Shown: positions 7,771-16,677, numbered from the stretch's first letter. The stretch: 64,000 nt of DNA from Streptomyces luteolifulvus (GCF_008806595.1 NZ_VZRB01000014.1:62001-126000); one strand, 5' to 3'. The notes: generated from the letters alone by a model not told the origin. Numbers and translations are program-made.

Positions 7771-8417
7771 ATGACCTTGCCGGTGAGGGAGGCCGCCCGG
7801 CCCGACACGATGAACGAAACCAGGGCGGCGACCTCGTCGCCGCACCCGGTCGCACCGGCAAGGCCAGGAGCGACCACGTTGACGCGGATGCCGTGCCGCA
7901 CGACTTCCTTGGCCAAGGCGATGCTCATGCCCTGGATGCCTGTGTTCACCACCGAGCATCGAGCCAGGGCGTCTGCATCGTCGTGGCGGCCGGAGACGGA
8001 CGACAGATTGACGACGGCTCCGTCTCCCCGGCCGATCAGCATCGGGACCAGGGCCCGGCAGAGGTTGAACGTGCCGAGGAGGTTGATGTCGCTGACGTCC
8101 CCCCAGTCGTCCGGCGGGGTCACTGACGGGTCGGTGAGGACGATGCCGGCGGCGTTGACGAGGACGCTGACCGGGCCCAGGCTGTGGGCGGACTGGCGCA
8201 CAAAGCGATCCGCGTCGTCCTGGTCGGCCACGTTGCACGACGAGAAGAAGACCTTGCTGCCCAGATCCTGGATGCGCTCGGCTGTCTCGGCAGCGCCCTT
8301 CGTGCCCTTGCCGTCACAGAAGGCAATGTCGTAGCCGTCCGCCGCAAGTCGTACGGCGACATCCCGTCCGATTCCGCCGGCCGCCCCAGTAACGATGGCC
8401 GAACGTCGTTCGGTCAA
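7758..8417 (-). CDS. SDR-fold protein with degenerate catalytic motif
   Basis: A 219-residue short-chain dehydrogenase/reductase fold. The cofactor motif VTGAAGGIGRD and the structural NAAG motif (VNAAGIV) are intact, as is the Ser-containing strand VNLSSVSG. The catalytic Tyr-x-x-x-Lys is not there: the aligned place reads ARCSVVNTG, so Tyr becomes Cys and Lys becomes Asn. It is likely an inactive or repurposed nucleotide-binding paralogue. Start is a TTG with GGAAAGGG seven bases upstream. It is slightly short at the C-terminus for a classical SDR but ends in a normal GKVIYVA strand. Confidence 0.82.
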   Translation of the reverse strand: MTERRSAIVTGAAGGIGRDVAVRLAADGYDIAFCDGKGTKGAAETAERIQDLGSKVFFSSCNVADQDDADRFVRQSAHSLGPVSVLVNAAGIVLTDPSVTPPDDWGDVSDINLLGTFNLCRALVPMLIGRGDGAVVNLSSVSGRHDDADALARCSVVNTGIQGMSIALAKEVVRHGIRVNVVAPGLAGATGCGDEVAALVSFIVSGRAASLTGKVIYVA

Positions 8418-8557
8418 CCCTCTGCCCTTTCCGATGTGAACTCACGGCCAGGCCACCCATGAGCGACGCGACGCCTGTCCTGAGTCTGCGCAGAGGCATC
8501 GCCGGCCAGTAGGGGAGAACTACTCAGATGTCCGCCGAGTACGTCGTACCGGGCTGG

Positions 8558-9046
8558 TCACAGGGGGAGGGAAACCCGCACTGTCTTGCCTCGGCGGTGC
8601 GGATCGGAGTGGGCTTCGAGGGTGCCGCCCACCTCGGCCGCGAGGTCCTGGACCATCCGCAGGCCCCATCCGCCGATGCAGTCCGGGGACGACGCGGCCG
8701 GCACACAGGGGAGGCGGGGGTCACCGTCGTGCACGGCGATGGTCAGGGCACGGTCATCGGCGATCAGGGTGAGCTCGGCGCAGGGGGACAGCCGGGCGGC
8801 GTGCTTGACCGTGTTGGCCACGAGCTCGGTGATGATCACCAGGGCGCGGTCCAGGCATTCCTCGTCGATGCCAGGGGTGCAGTCGGTGAGGACCGCCCGC
8901 GCGGCGCGACGGGTGGCGGGGACCGACTGTGCGACGGTCGGGAAGGCCGACTGATAGCGGCACTGGGGGGCCAGCATGGTGCCTGTCAGGGACGCGGGTT
9001 CCCCCACACCGTCCAAGGCGTCCCTTGCAACCGGGGTTGTAAGCAT
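8558..9046 (-). CDS. Anti-sigma-factor-type ATP-binding protein (HATPase_c)
   Basis: A protein of about 162 residues made of one GHKL ATPase domain of the RsbW/anti-sigma kind, common in Streptomyces. The N box is seen in IITELVANTVKHA, the G1 region in AVHDGDPRLP and the G2 region in GGWGLRMVQDLA. Such proteins bind ATP and inhibit sigma factors or phosphorylate anti-anti-sigma partners; the target here is unknown. Start is uncertain: an ATG at 9166 lies inside the -10/operator region and is rejected, so the ATG at 9046 is preferred, with 8977 also possible. The promoter upstream carries the shared TAACATGTATGCATA element. Confidence 0.8.
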   Translation of the reverse strand: MLTTPVARDALDGVGEPASLTGTMLAPQCRYQSAFPTVAQSVPATRRAARAVLTDCTPGIDEECLDRALVIITELVANTVKHAARLSPCAELTLIADDRALTIAVHDGDPRLPCVPAASSPDCIGGWGLRMVQDLAAEVGGTLEAHSDPHRRGKTVRVSLPL

Positions 9047-9158
9047 GTCCAGTGACCGTCCTGACTTGTTCGGACTGGAGAAGACGGACTGCGATCCCGC
9101 CGGGGAGTGCGGCTTCGCGGTGTCGGCAGTAGAGGGGGACCTCTGGAGCCGGGCTTGG

Positions 9159-9199
9159 TTATGCATACATGTTAAGTATCTGCGGGGATGGTGTGTCAA
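9159..9199 (-). promoter_or_regulatory. Promoter/operator of the anti-sigma-type ATPase gene
   Basis: On the minus strand TTGACA (9199-9194), 19-bp spacer, TAACAT (9174-9169) running into GTATGCATAACC. The arrangement is the same as at 5436-5475. The 267-bp gap between the two minus-strand genes holds nothing else I can name. Confidence 0.55.
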
Positions 9200-9313
9200 T
9201 GGTGTTAGGGGAAGGATCAAGGCACTATGCCCGGAAAACGGTCGGCGTCCCTGTGACCTGCGGCGACGTGCGGGAGGAGTTCCGGCGCAGCTACCGTGTT
9301 CGGTCGCTCAGCG

Positions 9314-10570
9314 TCAACGGACGATGTCGTTGAGCTCACGGGCGAGGCGGGCCACCGCGGCGTCGGGTGTCTGCCGCCCGGCCAGGGCGTCGTATCCGAC
9401 AGCCTGGACGGCCAGACTCACCTGCTCGTAGTTCGGGCTCTTGGGCCGCGGCCTGGCCGTGAGGATGCTCTGCTTGAGCGTCGGCAGGTACGGGAACCTG
9501 CGGATCAGCGCCGGGTCCGTGTACAAAGCGGCGCGCACGGGCGGCAGCGACCCCTGAGTGAGGACCTCCCGCTGGACCCGGGCACTCGTCAGGTACGAGA
9601 TCAGCTCGGACGCCGACTTCTTGTGCGCCGAGTGCGTGTTGATGGCCAGGTTGGAGCCGCCGAGAATGCTCGAACCCTGACCGTTCGGACCCGGGAGCGG
9701 GACCACGCCGACCTTCCCGGCGATCTTGGACCCCTTCTCGTTGGCCAGGTCGTACACATAGGGCCAGTTGCGCAGGAAGAGCAGACGGCCGTTCTGGAAG
9801 GCGAGGCGGGACTCCTCCTCCTTGTAGGCGAGCGCCCGCCTGGGGATCCAGCCGTCGCGCACACCCCGCGAAAGGAAGCCCAGGCCCTCGCGGGCCGCGG
9901 CGGAGTCGACGGCGACGCGTGTCCCCTCCGGGTTGAGGATCTGGCCTCCCGCGGACTGCATGACCTCGGCGAGGTTGACGGTGAGACCCTCGTACGGAAG
10001 GTACTGGCCGGCATAGCCGTCGAGGCCGTACTTCGGTGCGACCGACTTCGCCAGCTGCTCGAGTTCGCGCCAGGTCCGCGGCGGTTGCCGGCCTTCGCGC
10101 CGGAGGAGGTCCTTGCGGTAGTAGAGCAGTCCCGCATTGGTGACGTACGGGACGGCATACAGCTGCCCGCGGAAGGTGGCCGTGTCCACGACCGGGGGCA
10201 GGAACTGTCCGAGCGGGAAGCGGTCGCCGTCGACCGGGGTGATCCAACCGGCGGCGGCGAAGTCCGAGGTCCACGTCACGTCGATGTTGAGGACGTCGAA
10301 ACGGCTGCTGCCCGACCGAAGACCGCTGGCCATCTGTGCGCGAACCTCGTCCGCGGCCTCCGGCAGCTCGATCACCTTCACCTTCTCCCTGGGGTGCGAG
10401 CGGTTCCACTCGCCCAGCACGTCGCGCAGGTAGTCGGTGATGTCACCGCCCGTCACGAAGGTGATCTCGTCCGTGCCCGAGGAGAGCTCCGCGCTGCCGT
10501 CACCGGTGCATCCTGTGAGCAGCAGGGCTCCCGCAAGGAGCCCGCCACCCGCAGTTCGCGCCCATTGCAT
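9314..10570 (-). CDS. Orphan extracellular sugar-binding lipoprotein, copy 2
   Basis: A 418-residue ABC-type solute-binding protein with a clear lipobox (LLTGC, Cys21). Family features include FDVLNIDVTWTSDFAAAGW near residue 90, the RGQLYAVPYVTNAGLLYYRKD block typical of trehalose/maltose-type binding proteins, and SILGGSNLAINTHS. Start ATG has GGGAGG five bases upstream. Like the first lipoprotein in this region it has no permease or ATPase nearby. It is divergent from a second PadR gene; the two PadR/lipoprotein pairs look like copies of one regulatory arrangement, although the lipoproteins themselves are only distantly alike. Ligand is unknown. Confidence 0.88.
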   Translation of the reverse strand: MQWARTAGGGLLAGALLLTGCTGDGSAELSSGTDEITFVTGGDITDYLRDVLGEWNRSHPREKVKVIELPEAADEVRAQMASGLRSGSSRFDVLNIDVTWTSDFAAAGWITPVDGDRFPLGQFLPPVVDTATFRGQLYAVPYVTNAGLLYYRKDLLRREGRQPPRTWRELEQLAKSVAPKYGLDGYAGQYLPYEGLTVNLAEVMQSAGGQILNPEGTRVAVDSAAAREGLGFLSRGVRDGWIPRRALAYKEEESRLAFQNGRLLFLRNWPYVYDLANEKGSKIAGKVGVVPLPGPNGQGSSILGGSNLAINTHSAHKKSASELISYLTSARVQREVLTQGSLPPVRAALYTDPALIRRFPYLPTLKQSILTARPRPKSPNYEQVSLAVQAVGYDALAGRQTPDAAVARLARELNDIVR

Positions 10571-10611
10571 GGATGCCTCCCGGTGTATGCCGCGTTCGGC
10601 GGTTCTGGACG

Positions 10612-10658
10612 TATGCTCTATGCATACCTGTTAGCCATGACGGATTCCAGAGCTCAGA
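10612..10658. promoter_or_regulatory. Operator region between lipoprotein gene 2 and padR2
   Basis: Plus-strand TATGCATACCTGTTAG (10619-10634) is the reverse complement of CTAACAGGTATGCATA and matches the element at 9159-9180 except for one T-to-G change in TAACAT. No good -35 lies at 19 bp on the minus strand (TCTGAG). The site sits between divergent genes and could serve both. Confidence 0.5.
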
Positions 10659-10724
10659 AGAAAGGGCGGGGGAGCCGACGGAAGCCGAGGTTCCCCGGTC
10701 CGCGGCGAGGAGAGGAGCTTCAGA

Positions 10725-11228
10725 GTGCGTCTCGCCCTTCTGGTACTCCTGTCCAGGGGCCCAGCTCACGGCTATGAACTCAAGCAGGCCCTCGAGCGGC
10801 TCATGGGTGCAGCCTACCCCCAGCCGAACATCGGGCAGGTCTACGTCACGCTCAGCAGGCTGGAGAACGCACATCTGATCGATGGCGAGGACGTCGCCCA
10901 GTCCAGTCGGCCGAACAAGCGGATCTACCGACTGACCGAGGCCGGGCGGGAGGCGGTGGCCGGCTGGTTCGAGGAGCCCGTCGAGCCGAAACTGCGGGAC
11001 GACTTCTTCATGAAGCTCGCGCTCGCCCACGAGACGGGCGCGGCCGACCAGATCGCCCTGATCAACAAACACCGCCGGTACTGCCTCAACGCCATGCGTG
11101 ACCTGTCCAAGCTCGCCGCCGCCGAGGACCGGGACCACCGGATCTCGCAATTGATGATTGAGGGTGCGATGCTGCACCTACAGGCAGACCTCGACTGGCT
11201 GGAACGCTGTCAGGAGGAGCTGGAATGA
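10725..11228 (+). CDS. PadR family transcriptional regulator (copy 2)
   Basis: A 167-residue PadR protein closely related over its whole length to the one at 4756-5298, with the same winged-helix core (GPAHGYELKQALERL, YVTLSRLENAHLI) and the same dimerisation-domain signature. GTG start with GAGGAGAGGAG upstream. Its stop overlaps the start of the ABC ATPase gene by four bases (ATGA), so it is the first gene of an exporter operon. PadR genes beside MacB/FtsX-type exporters usually repress them until a drug or membrane stress signal appears; which signal acts here cannot be read from the sequence. Confidence 0.93.
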   Translation: MRLALLVLLSRGPAHGYELKQALERLMGAAYPQPNIGQVYVTLSRLENAHLIDGEDVAQSSRPNKRIYRLTEAGREAVAGWFEEPVEPKLRDDFFMKLALAHETGAADQIALINKHRRYCLNAMRDLSKLAAAEDRDHRISQLMIEGAMLHLQADLDWLERCQEELE

Positions 11229-11995
11229 GCCCTGACACCTCACCCAGCGCCCCTGGTTCACAGCCCATGGTGAAGGCGCTCGGCCTGGTGAAGACATACA
11301 AGGCAGAGGGCGTCGAGGCGAAAGCCGTCCGGGGCGTCGATCTGCACGTCGAGCCGGGTGAATTCGTTTCCGTGACCGGCCCGTCGGGCGCCGGCAAGTC
11401 CACCCTGCTGCATCTGCTGGGAGGGCTGGACCGACCGGACAGCGGTCGTATCTGGCTGGACGGCCGCCAGGTGGACTCGCTGAGCGAGGCCCGCTGGGCC
11501 GTGCTGCGCCGGCGCAGCATCGGCATCGTCTTCCAGTTCTTCAACCTGGTCTCCAACCTCACCGTGGCCGACAACATCGAACTCCCCGCGCTGCTGGCCG
11601 GCAAAAGCCCCCGGCAGGCGAGGACGAGCTGCGAGGAACTGCTCACCGAGCTGAGCCTGGAGGCCAAGAGACGCAGCATGCCGAGTGAGCTGTCCGGAGG
11701 CGAGCAGCAACGGGTCGCGCTGGCCCGGGCCCTGGTCAATCACCCGCGTCTCCTGCTGGCCGACGAGCCGACCGGCAGTCTGGACAGCAAGGGAAGCCGC
11801 GAAGTCATGCGGCTGCTCAGCCGCTTCCATCAGCGTGGACAGACCATCCTGCTCGTCACCCACGACGCGAGGGTGGCGAGCACGGCGGACCGAGTGATCA
11901 GTTTCTTCGACGGCCAGGTCGTCGACGACGCCGTCCTCGGCGGCCCCGAGCACGTGCCGAGCAGCGTCGCCGACATCCTCAAGCTCAGGGACTGA
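11225..11995 (+). CDS. ABC transporter ATP-binding protein (MacB/LolD type)
   Basis: A 256-residue ATPase of the MacB/LolD/FtsE class that powers mechanotransmission or export rather than uptake. Walker A is GPSGAGKST (about residues 53-61), the signature is LSGGEQQR, and Walker B is LLLADEPTG. The class-typical GIVFQFFNLVSNLTVADNIELP segment is present. It overlaps padR2 by four bases and is followed after four bases by its FtsX-like permease. Probable role is lipid, peptide or drug export at the cytoplasmic membrane. Confidence 0.95.
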   Translation: MSPDTSPSAPGSQPMVKALGLVKTYKAEGVEAKAVRGVDLHVEPGEFVSVTGPSGAGKSTLLHLLGGLDRPDSGRIWLDGRQVDSLSEARWAVLRRRSIGIVFQFFNLVSNLTVADNIELPALLAGKSPRQARTSCEELLTELSLEAKRRSMPSELSGGEQQRVALARALVNHPRLLLADEPTGSLDSKGSREVMRLLSRFHQRGQTILLVTHDARVASTADRVISFFDGQVVDDAVLGGPEHVPSSVADILKLRD

Positions 11996-11999
11996 ACAG

Positions 12000-14309
12000 A
12001 TGCGGGCCACCGCGCGCTGGGCGCGCGCCGACCTCCGGGCCAACCGTGGCGAGGCACTGTTCATCGTGGTTGCCACCGCGGGGATCATCGCCTCCCTCCT
12101 GCTGGCAGGGGCGCTTCTGCAGTACGCGGCCAACCCGTGGCAACGCGTCTTCACGCAGTCGTCCGGGGCCCATGTGTGGATCCACACCCGGACCACCGAG
12201 GGCGCCAACAAGCTGACCGACCTCGACGGAGTCGAGGGCTTCGCCGGCCCGTTCCCGACCACCCAGACAGCCGCCGAACACGGTGGCGCGCGGGTGCCGC
12301 TCGAACTGCGCGGTGCCGAACCCCAACCCCCCGGGACTGCCCGTCCGGTGATGGACTCGGGCAACTGGCTGGGGGAGGCGACACCGGACGGCGTGGTGCT
12401 CGAACGAACGGCCGCTGATGCACTGTGGGCCAAACCGGGCGACACCGTGCGAGTCCGCGGAAGCAGCGGCGCGTACACCACCCTGCACGTCGTCGGCCTC
12501 GCGGACACCGCCGAGCCGCGCTATGCACGGGGGGTGACCCCCGGAGTCGCCTGGGTGCTCACTCCGCAACTGCACCAGATCGAGTCCGACCCCCGGCGCA
12601 TGGGCCAGACAGTCGGACTACGGCTCGCCGACCCGCGGGACGCCGACTTCGCCGTGCAGCAAGCGGTCACCCTGCTCGGTGCCGACCAGGTGGCCAAGGT
12701 CTCCACCTGGGAGGAGGCACGCGCCGAGGCCGAGGGTGACAACCGACTCCTGGGGCTGCTGCTCGGCTCGTTCGGCCTGGGCGCCCTGCTGGCGGCCGCG
12801 GTCGCCGTGACCGGAGCGATCAGCACCCGTGTGCGCGGGCACCTGCGCGACATCTCCGTACTCAAGGCCGTCGGCTTCACGCCGAGCCAGGTCGTCCGGG
12901 CCTTCCTGGTCGAGCATTCGGCTCTGGCGGCGATCGGTGTCGCCATCGGGGCGGTCGTCACGGCAACCATCGGCCCCCTGCTCCCGGGTCGTATCGGGGA
13001 GGCGATGGTGCTGTGGGGCAAGCTGCCCGGGTACGGATGGGCCATCCTCGCCACCTCCCTGGGTGCGGTGCTCGTCATCGCCGTCGCCACCACCCTGGCC
13101 GCGTGGCGCGCGGGGCGTGTGTCACCCATTCCCATCGCCCGAGGTGCCGCCAGGGGCGGCCGCCGGCTCTCCGGAACCGCCAGACTCGCTCTTCGGCTGA
13201 GAACGCCGCCCGCTCTCCTGCTCGGCTGGCGCGGGGCGTTCTCCCGGCCGGCGCGCGCCACCGCGGCCGTGGGCCGGCTCGCCATCCCCCTGCTCATGAT
13301 CACAGTCGCTCTCGGGGCCTGGTCCACCCTGGACCGGTTCGAGAACCGGCCCGAGGACATCGGACTCGCGGCAGAACTCAGTGCCCGGCCCGAAGGCATC
13401 GACGACGCGACGGCACGCAGACTGCTGGCCGATCAGCCGGGAGTGACCACGGTCTATCCCGGGATCGAGGTCGCCGCCCTGGTTCCCGGCCAGACCAGAA
13501 CGATCACGCTCCGCGGACTGGGCACCTCGGACCGCCCCTACCCCTTCAGCATCGCGGCGGGGCGCACCATCCGGGACTCGCACGAAGCCGTGGCGGGCGA
13601 GGGACTGCTCGACCTGCTGGGAGCCGATGTCGGTGACTGGGTCCGGATGACCGTGGGGGGCAGTCCGCAGGTGCTCCACATCGTGGGCCGCAGCATCGAA
13701 CCGCAGCACAACGGCCGGGTGATCTCGACAACCGTCGACACGCTGCGCACGGCGCCCGGTCCACTGCGACCGGAGTTCTACAACCTGGTTCTGGCGCCGG
13801 GAGCCGACCCCGACAAGGTCAGCACGGCACTGGCCGAGTCCTCGCACGGTGGTCTGGAGATTCACAAGAACGCCAATCCCGCCGACCAACTGTCGCCCGC
13901 CCGTGCGGTGATCATCGGGTTGGTGGGCGTGTTCGCCTTCATCGGCCTCGCTGAACTGTCCACCCTGATCGGCGCCGGACTGCGCGACAACGGCCGGGAC
14001 CTCCTCGCTCTCAAGGCCATCGGACTCACTCCCCGCCAGATCACGGCGGTGATCGTCACCAGTACCGGGTTCGTCGCGGCGGCAGCGGCGGTGACCGGAA
14101 CGATTCTGGGAGCGTTCGTGTCCACGTGGCTGATCGACTTGCAGGGGCAGTCCAGCGGGCTCGGCGCGGGAATAGCGCAGCGACCTCCGCTGGAAGCACT
14201 GGTCCTGCTCGGCGCAGCCGCGGTCGCGGGAGCGGTCGCCGTCTCGGCCCTGCCTGCCAGGCGAGCGTCCCGGCGCAGGCTGACGGACACGCTCGGCGAC
14301 GTCGGCTGA
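12000..14309 (+). CDS. FtsX-like ABC permease
   Basis: A 769-residue membrane protein with the duplicated FtsX layout used by large actinobacterial exporters: an N-terminal helix (around 20-40), an extracytoplasmic domain, a three-helix FtsX block (about 250-370) with the LRDISVLKAVGFTPSQVV coupling region, then a second set with LLALKAIGLTPRQI near residue 670. It forms the membrane part of the exporter with the preceding ATPase. The operon padR2, ATPase, permease ends in a hairpin at 14324-14353. Substrate is not evident. Confidence 0.92.
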   Translation: MRATARWARADLRANRGEALFIVVATAGIIASLLLAGALLQYAANPWQRVFTQSSGAHVWIHTRTTEGANKLTDLDGVEGFAGPFPTTQTAAEHGGARVPLELRGAEPQPPGTARPVMDSGNWLGEATPDGVVLERTAADALWAKPGDTVRVRGSSGAYTTLHVVGLADTAEPRYARGVTPGVAWVLTPQLHQIESDPRRMGQTVGLRLADPRDADFAVQQAVTLLGADQVAKVSTWEEARAEAEGDNRLLGLLLGSFGLGALLAAAVAVTGAISTRVRGHLRDISVLKAVGFTPSQVVRAFLVEHSALAAIGVAIGAVVTATIGPLLPGRIGEAMVLWGKLPGYGWAILATSLGAVLVIAVATTLAAWRAGRVSPIPIARGAARGGRRLSGTARLALRLRTPPALLLGWRGAFSRPARATAAVGRLAIPLLMITVALGAWSTLDRFENRPEDIGLAAELSARPEGIDDATARRLLADQPGVTTVYPGIEVAALVPGQTRTITLRGLGTSDRPYPFSIAAGRTIRDSHEAVAGEGLLDLLGADVGDWVRMTVGGSPQVLHIVGRSIEPQHNGRVISTTVDTLRTAPGPLRPEFYNLVLAPGADPDKVSTALAESSHGGLEIHKNANPADQLSPARAVIIGLVGVFAFIGLAELSTLIGAGLRDNGRDLLALKAIGLTPRQITAVIVTSTGFVAAAAAVTGTILGAFVSTWLIDLQGQSSGLGAGIAQRPPLEALVLLGAAAVAGAVAVSALPARRASRRRLTDTLGDVG

Positions 14310-14323
14310 TCAAGCGCAGAAAA

Positions 14324-14353
14324 GGCAAGGAGGTCAGGTGCGCACTCCTTGCC
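14324..14353 (+). terminator. Terminator hairpin after the exporter operon
   Basis: GGCAAGGAG (14324-14332) pairs with CTCCTTGCC (14345-14353) around a 12-nt loop, beginning 15 bases after the permease stop and before the rox promoter. Confidence 0.65.
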
Positions 14354-14376
14354 ACTTTCAACGTACCGCGCACAGG

Positions 14377-14395
14377 GGGGCTTGCGGCAAGGCCC
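14377..14395 (+). promoter_or_regulatory. Rifamycin-associated element (RAE)
   Basis: GGGGCTTGCGGCAAGGCCC is the 19-bp imperfect inverted repeat described upstream of rifamycin-inactivating genes (arr, rph, rgt, rox) in actinomycetes. It ends about 57 bp before the rox start, the expected place. The element is seen directly; rifamycin-responsive control is known for such elements and inferred here. Confidence 0.9.
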
Positions 14396-14452
14396 GGGTC
14401 GTGCCGCACAATCGCCGGCCCAGGGAGAAAAACGGGCGGACTCAGGGTTGTC

Positions 14453-15889
14453 ATGATTGATGTGATCATTGCCGGCGGTGGACCGACCGGGTTGATGCTG
14501 GCCGGCGAATTGCGGCTGCACGGCGTCCACACGCTCGTGCTGGAGAAGGAAACGGAGCCGACCGGGCTGTCCCGCTCGCGCGGTCTGCACGCGCGCAGCA
14601 TCGAGGTGATGGACCAGCGCGGTCTTTTGGAGCGGTTCCTCGCGCTCGGCGAGCAGTTCAGGGTCGGCGGCTTCTTCGCCGGCATCGCCAGGTCGTGGCC
14701 CGACCGGCTGGACACGGCACATTCGTACGTCCTCGCCATCCCGCAGAACATCACCGAACGCCTGCTGACCGAGCGCGCCACCGAGCTCGGCGCGGAGATC
14801 CGGCGCGGCAGCGAGCTGGTCGGGCTGACCCAGGACGAGGACGGGGTGACGGTCGAGCTGGCCGACGGCACCCGTCAGCGTGCGCGCCACCTCGTCGGCT
14901 GCGACGGCGGCCGCAGCACGGTGCGCAGGCTGCTGGGCGTCGGCTTCCCCGGTGAGGCTTCCCAGGTCGAGACGCTGCTGGGCGAGCTGGAGGTGGCCGT
15001 ACCGCCTCAGACGCTGGCCGCCGTGGTGGCCGAAGTCCGCAAGACCCAACTGAGGTTCGGCGCCATTCCCTTGGGAGACGGGGTGTACCGCCTCATCGTG
15101 CCCGCGGAGCGGGTGGCGGAGGACCGCACGGTCCCGCCGACCCTCGAGGAGTTCAAGCAGCAGCTGCGGGCGTTCGCCGGCACCGACTTCGGCGTGCACT
15201 CACCGCGCGGGCTCTCCCGCTTCGGCGACGCCACCCGGCTGGCCGAGCGCTACCGGGTCGGCCGGGTGCTGCTGGCCGGCGACGCGGCGCACATCCACCC
15301 GCCGACCGGCGGGCAGGGGCTCAACCTCGGTGTCCAGGACGCGTTCAACCTCGGCTGGAAACTCGCCGCCGAAGTGGGCGGCTGGGCCCCGGAGGGGCTG
15401 CTGGACAGCTATCACACCGAACGCCACCCGGTGGCCGCCGCCGTGCTGGACAACACCCGTGCGCAGATGGAGTTGCTGTCCACCGAGCCGGGTCCGCAGG
15501 CGGTACGCCGACTGCTGTCGGAACTGATGGACTTCGAGGAGGTGAACCGGTACCTGATCGAGAAGATCACCGCGATCGGGATCCGCTACGACTTCGGCGA
15601 GGGCCACGAACTGCTGGGCCGGCGGATGCGTGACGTACAGCTGAAACGGGGCCGTCTCTACGAGCTGATGCACGCCGGCCGCGGACTGCTGCTCGACCAG
15701 ACCGGCCGGCTCTCGGCGGCGGGGTGGGCGGATCGGGTCGACCATGTCGTCGATGTCAGTGAGGAGTTGGACGTGCCCGCGGTGCTGCTGCGGCCGGACG
15801 GCCATGTGGCCTGGGCCGGTGAGGACCAGCAGGATCTGCTCGGCCGACTGCCCCAGTGGTTCGGCGCCCCTTCGGGGCCGCTCGGCTAG
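14453..15889 (+). CDS. rox: Rifampicin monooxygenase (FAD-dependent)
   Basis: A 478-residue class A flavoprotein monooxygenase. It has the FAD motif GGGPTG at residues 9-14, the DG-type motif GCDGGRSTVR, and GDAAHIHPPTGGQGLNLGVQDAFNLGWKLA split over the second FAD-binding block. The start IIAGGGPTGLMLAGELRLHG and the Trp-Phe-Gly containing C-terminal thioredoxin-like tail agree with Rox/Iri enzymes, which hydroxylate and linearise rifamycins to give resistance. The ATG at 14453 aligns with that N-terminus; a longer open frame upstream is discarded. The rifamycin-associated element in its promoter strengthens the call. It overlaps the convergent recombinase fragment by four bases. Confidence 0.92.
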   Translation: MIDVIIAGGGPTGLMLAGELRLHGVHTLVLEKETEPTGLSRSRGLHARSIEVMDQRGLLERFLALGEQFRVGGFFAGIARSWPDRLDTAHSYVLAIPQNITERLLTERATELGAEIRRGSELVGLTQDEDGVTVELADGTRQRARHLVGCDGGRSTVRRLLGVGFPGEASQVETLLGELEVAVPPQTLAAVVAEVRKTQLRFGAIPLGDGVYRLIVPAERVAEDRTVPPTLEEFKQQLRAFAGTDFGVHSPRGLSRFGDATRLAERYRVGRVLLAGDAAHIHPPTGGQGLNLGVQDAFNLGWKLAAEVGGWAPEGLLDSYHTERHPVAAAVLDNTRAQMELLSTEPGPQAVRRLLSELMDFEEVNRYLIEKITAIGIRYDFGEGHELLGRRMRDVQLKRGRLYELMHAGRGLLLDQTGRLSAAGWADRVDHVVDVSEELDVPAVLLRPDGHVAWAGEDQQDLLGRLPQWFGAPSGPLG

Positions 15890-16617
15890 AGCACGAGCGT
15901 CTCCTTGACGACGAACTGGACCGGCTCAAGCACGGCCTTGACGTGCAGCAGTCTTTCGGCGTCGGCGTATGCCAGCCTGAGCCCCAAGCCTCGTAACGCC
16001 TCCGCCTGAGCCCGCGGATCGCTTCCGTCCAGCGCTCTCACGTGATGCGCGGCCCTGGTGGCCATTTCCTGGCTTTCCTCGGGGCTCGCCGTACCCGTCG
16101 TCGCCTGTGTCAGCCGAGTGCTTGAGCACACGGAGTGGAGCCAGGAGGTGAGAGGGCCCAGCACTCTCCGCTCGCGCACGTACACGTTGTGGGAATGGTG
16201 GCCGGGGTCCGTGACAGGGCGTCCCGCTGGGAAGCGGCAGCGATAGTACGGCTCGCCATTGTTCCATGTGCCTTCCATCAGCCTGTTGCACCTCGCACAA
16301 CGCAGCAGACCGCGCAGGACGTACAGCCGTCGCCCGGAGGATGAGGCCCCAGGGGGATTGAGTCGGCGGGAGGCGAACAAGTTCCGTACGTGCTCGGCGT
16401 CCCCGAGTGGCACCAGGGCAGCGCAGCGCGGGTTGAGGAGGACCGCGCGGACGGCACTCTTGGTCCATGTGGACCCCCGCTGTCCCTTGGGGATGTCGTC
16501 CTCGTTCAAGCCGGCGGCGATGGTCTGAAGTCCTCGCCCCCTTGAGTACTCGTGGAAGATCCGCCGGACGACGTGAGCGGGCGGGCCCGCGCCTGGCTGT
16601 GGAGGCTCGGTCGTCAT
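15886..16617 (-). pseudogene. N-truncated large serine recombinase (recombinase and zinc-ribbon part)
   Basis: A 243-residue protein that begins directly in the Recombinase domain (VVRRIFHEYSRGRGLQTIAAGLNEDDIP, described in two parts) and continues with the GSTWTKSAVRAVLLNPR block and a zinc-ribbon start LLRCARCNRLMEG. The N-terminal resolvase domain with the catalytic serine is absent, and the second half of the zinc ribbon lacks its CxxC. It cannot catalyse strand exchange alone. It may be the decayed end of an integrated element or a retained DNA-binding protein; many Streptomyces carry such short forms. The frame is open and has its own promoter-like element, so some expression is possible. 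Confidence 0.7.
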
Positions 16618-16640
16618 TCCGGGGCGGTTCCTGAAGGCAT

Positions 16641-16677
16641 GGCTTCATGTTAGGTAGCGCCTGAGCAGGTCCGCCAA
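16641..16677 (-). promoter_or_regulatory. Promoter/operator of the recombinase-like gene
   Basis: On the minus strand TTGGCG (16677-16672), 19-bp spacer and TAACAT (16652-16647) within GCTACCTAACATGAAGCC. It shares the 19-bp spacing and the TAC-x-TAACATG core with the sites at 5436 and 9199. Confidence 0.5.

Noticed and set aside
9047..9220. N-terminal extension of the anti-sigma-type ATPase to starts at 9166 or 9220
   Set aside because: The 9166 ATG overlaps the predicted -10/operator and the 9220 start lies upstream of the promoter; neither could be translated from this transcript.
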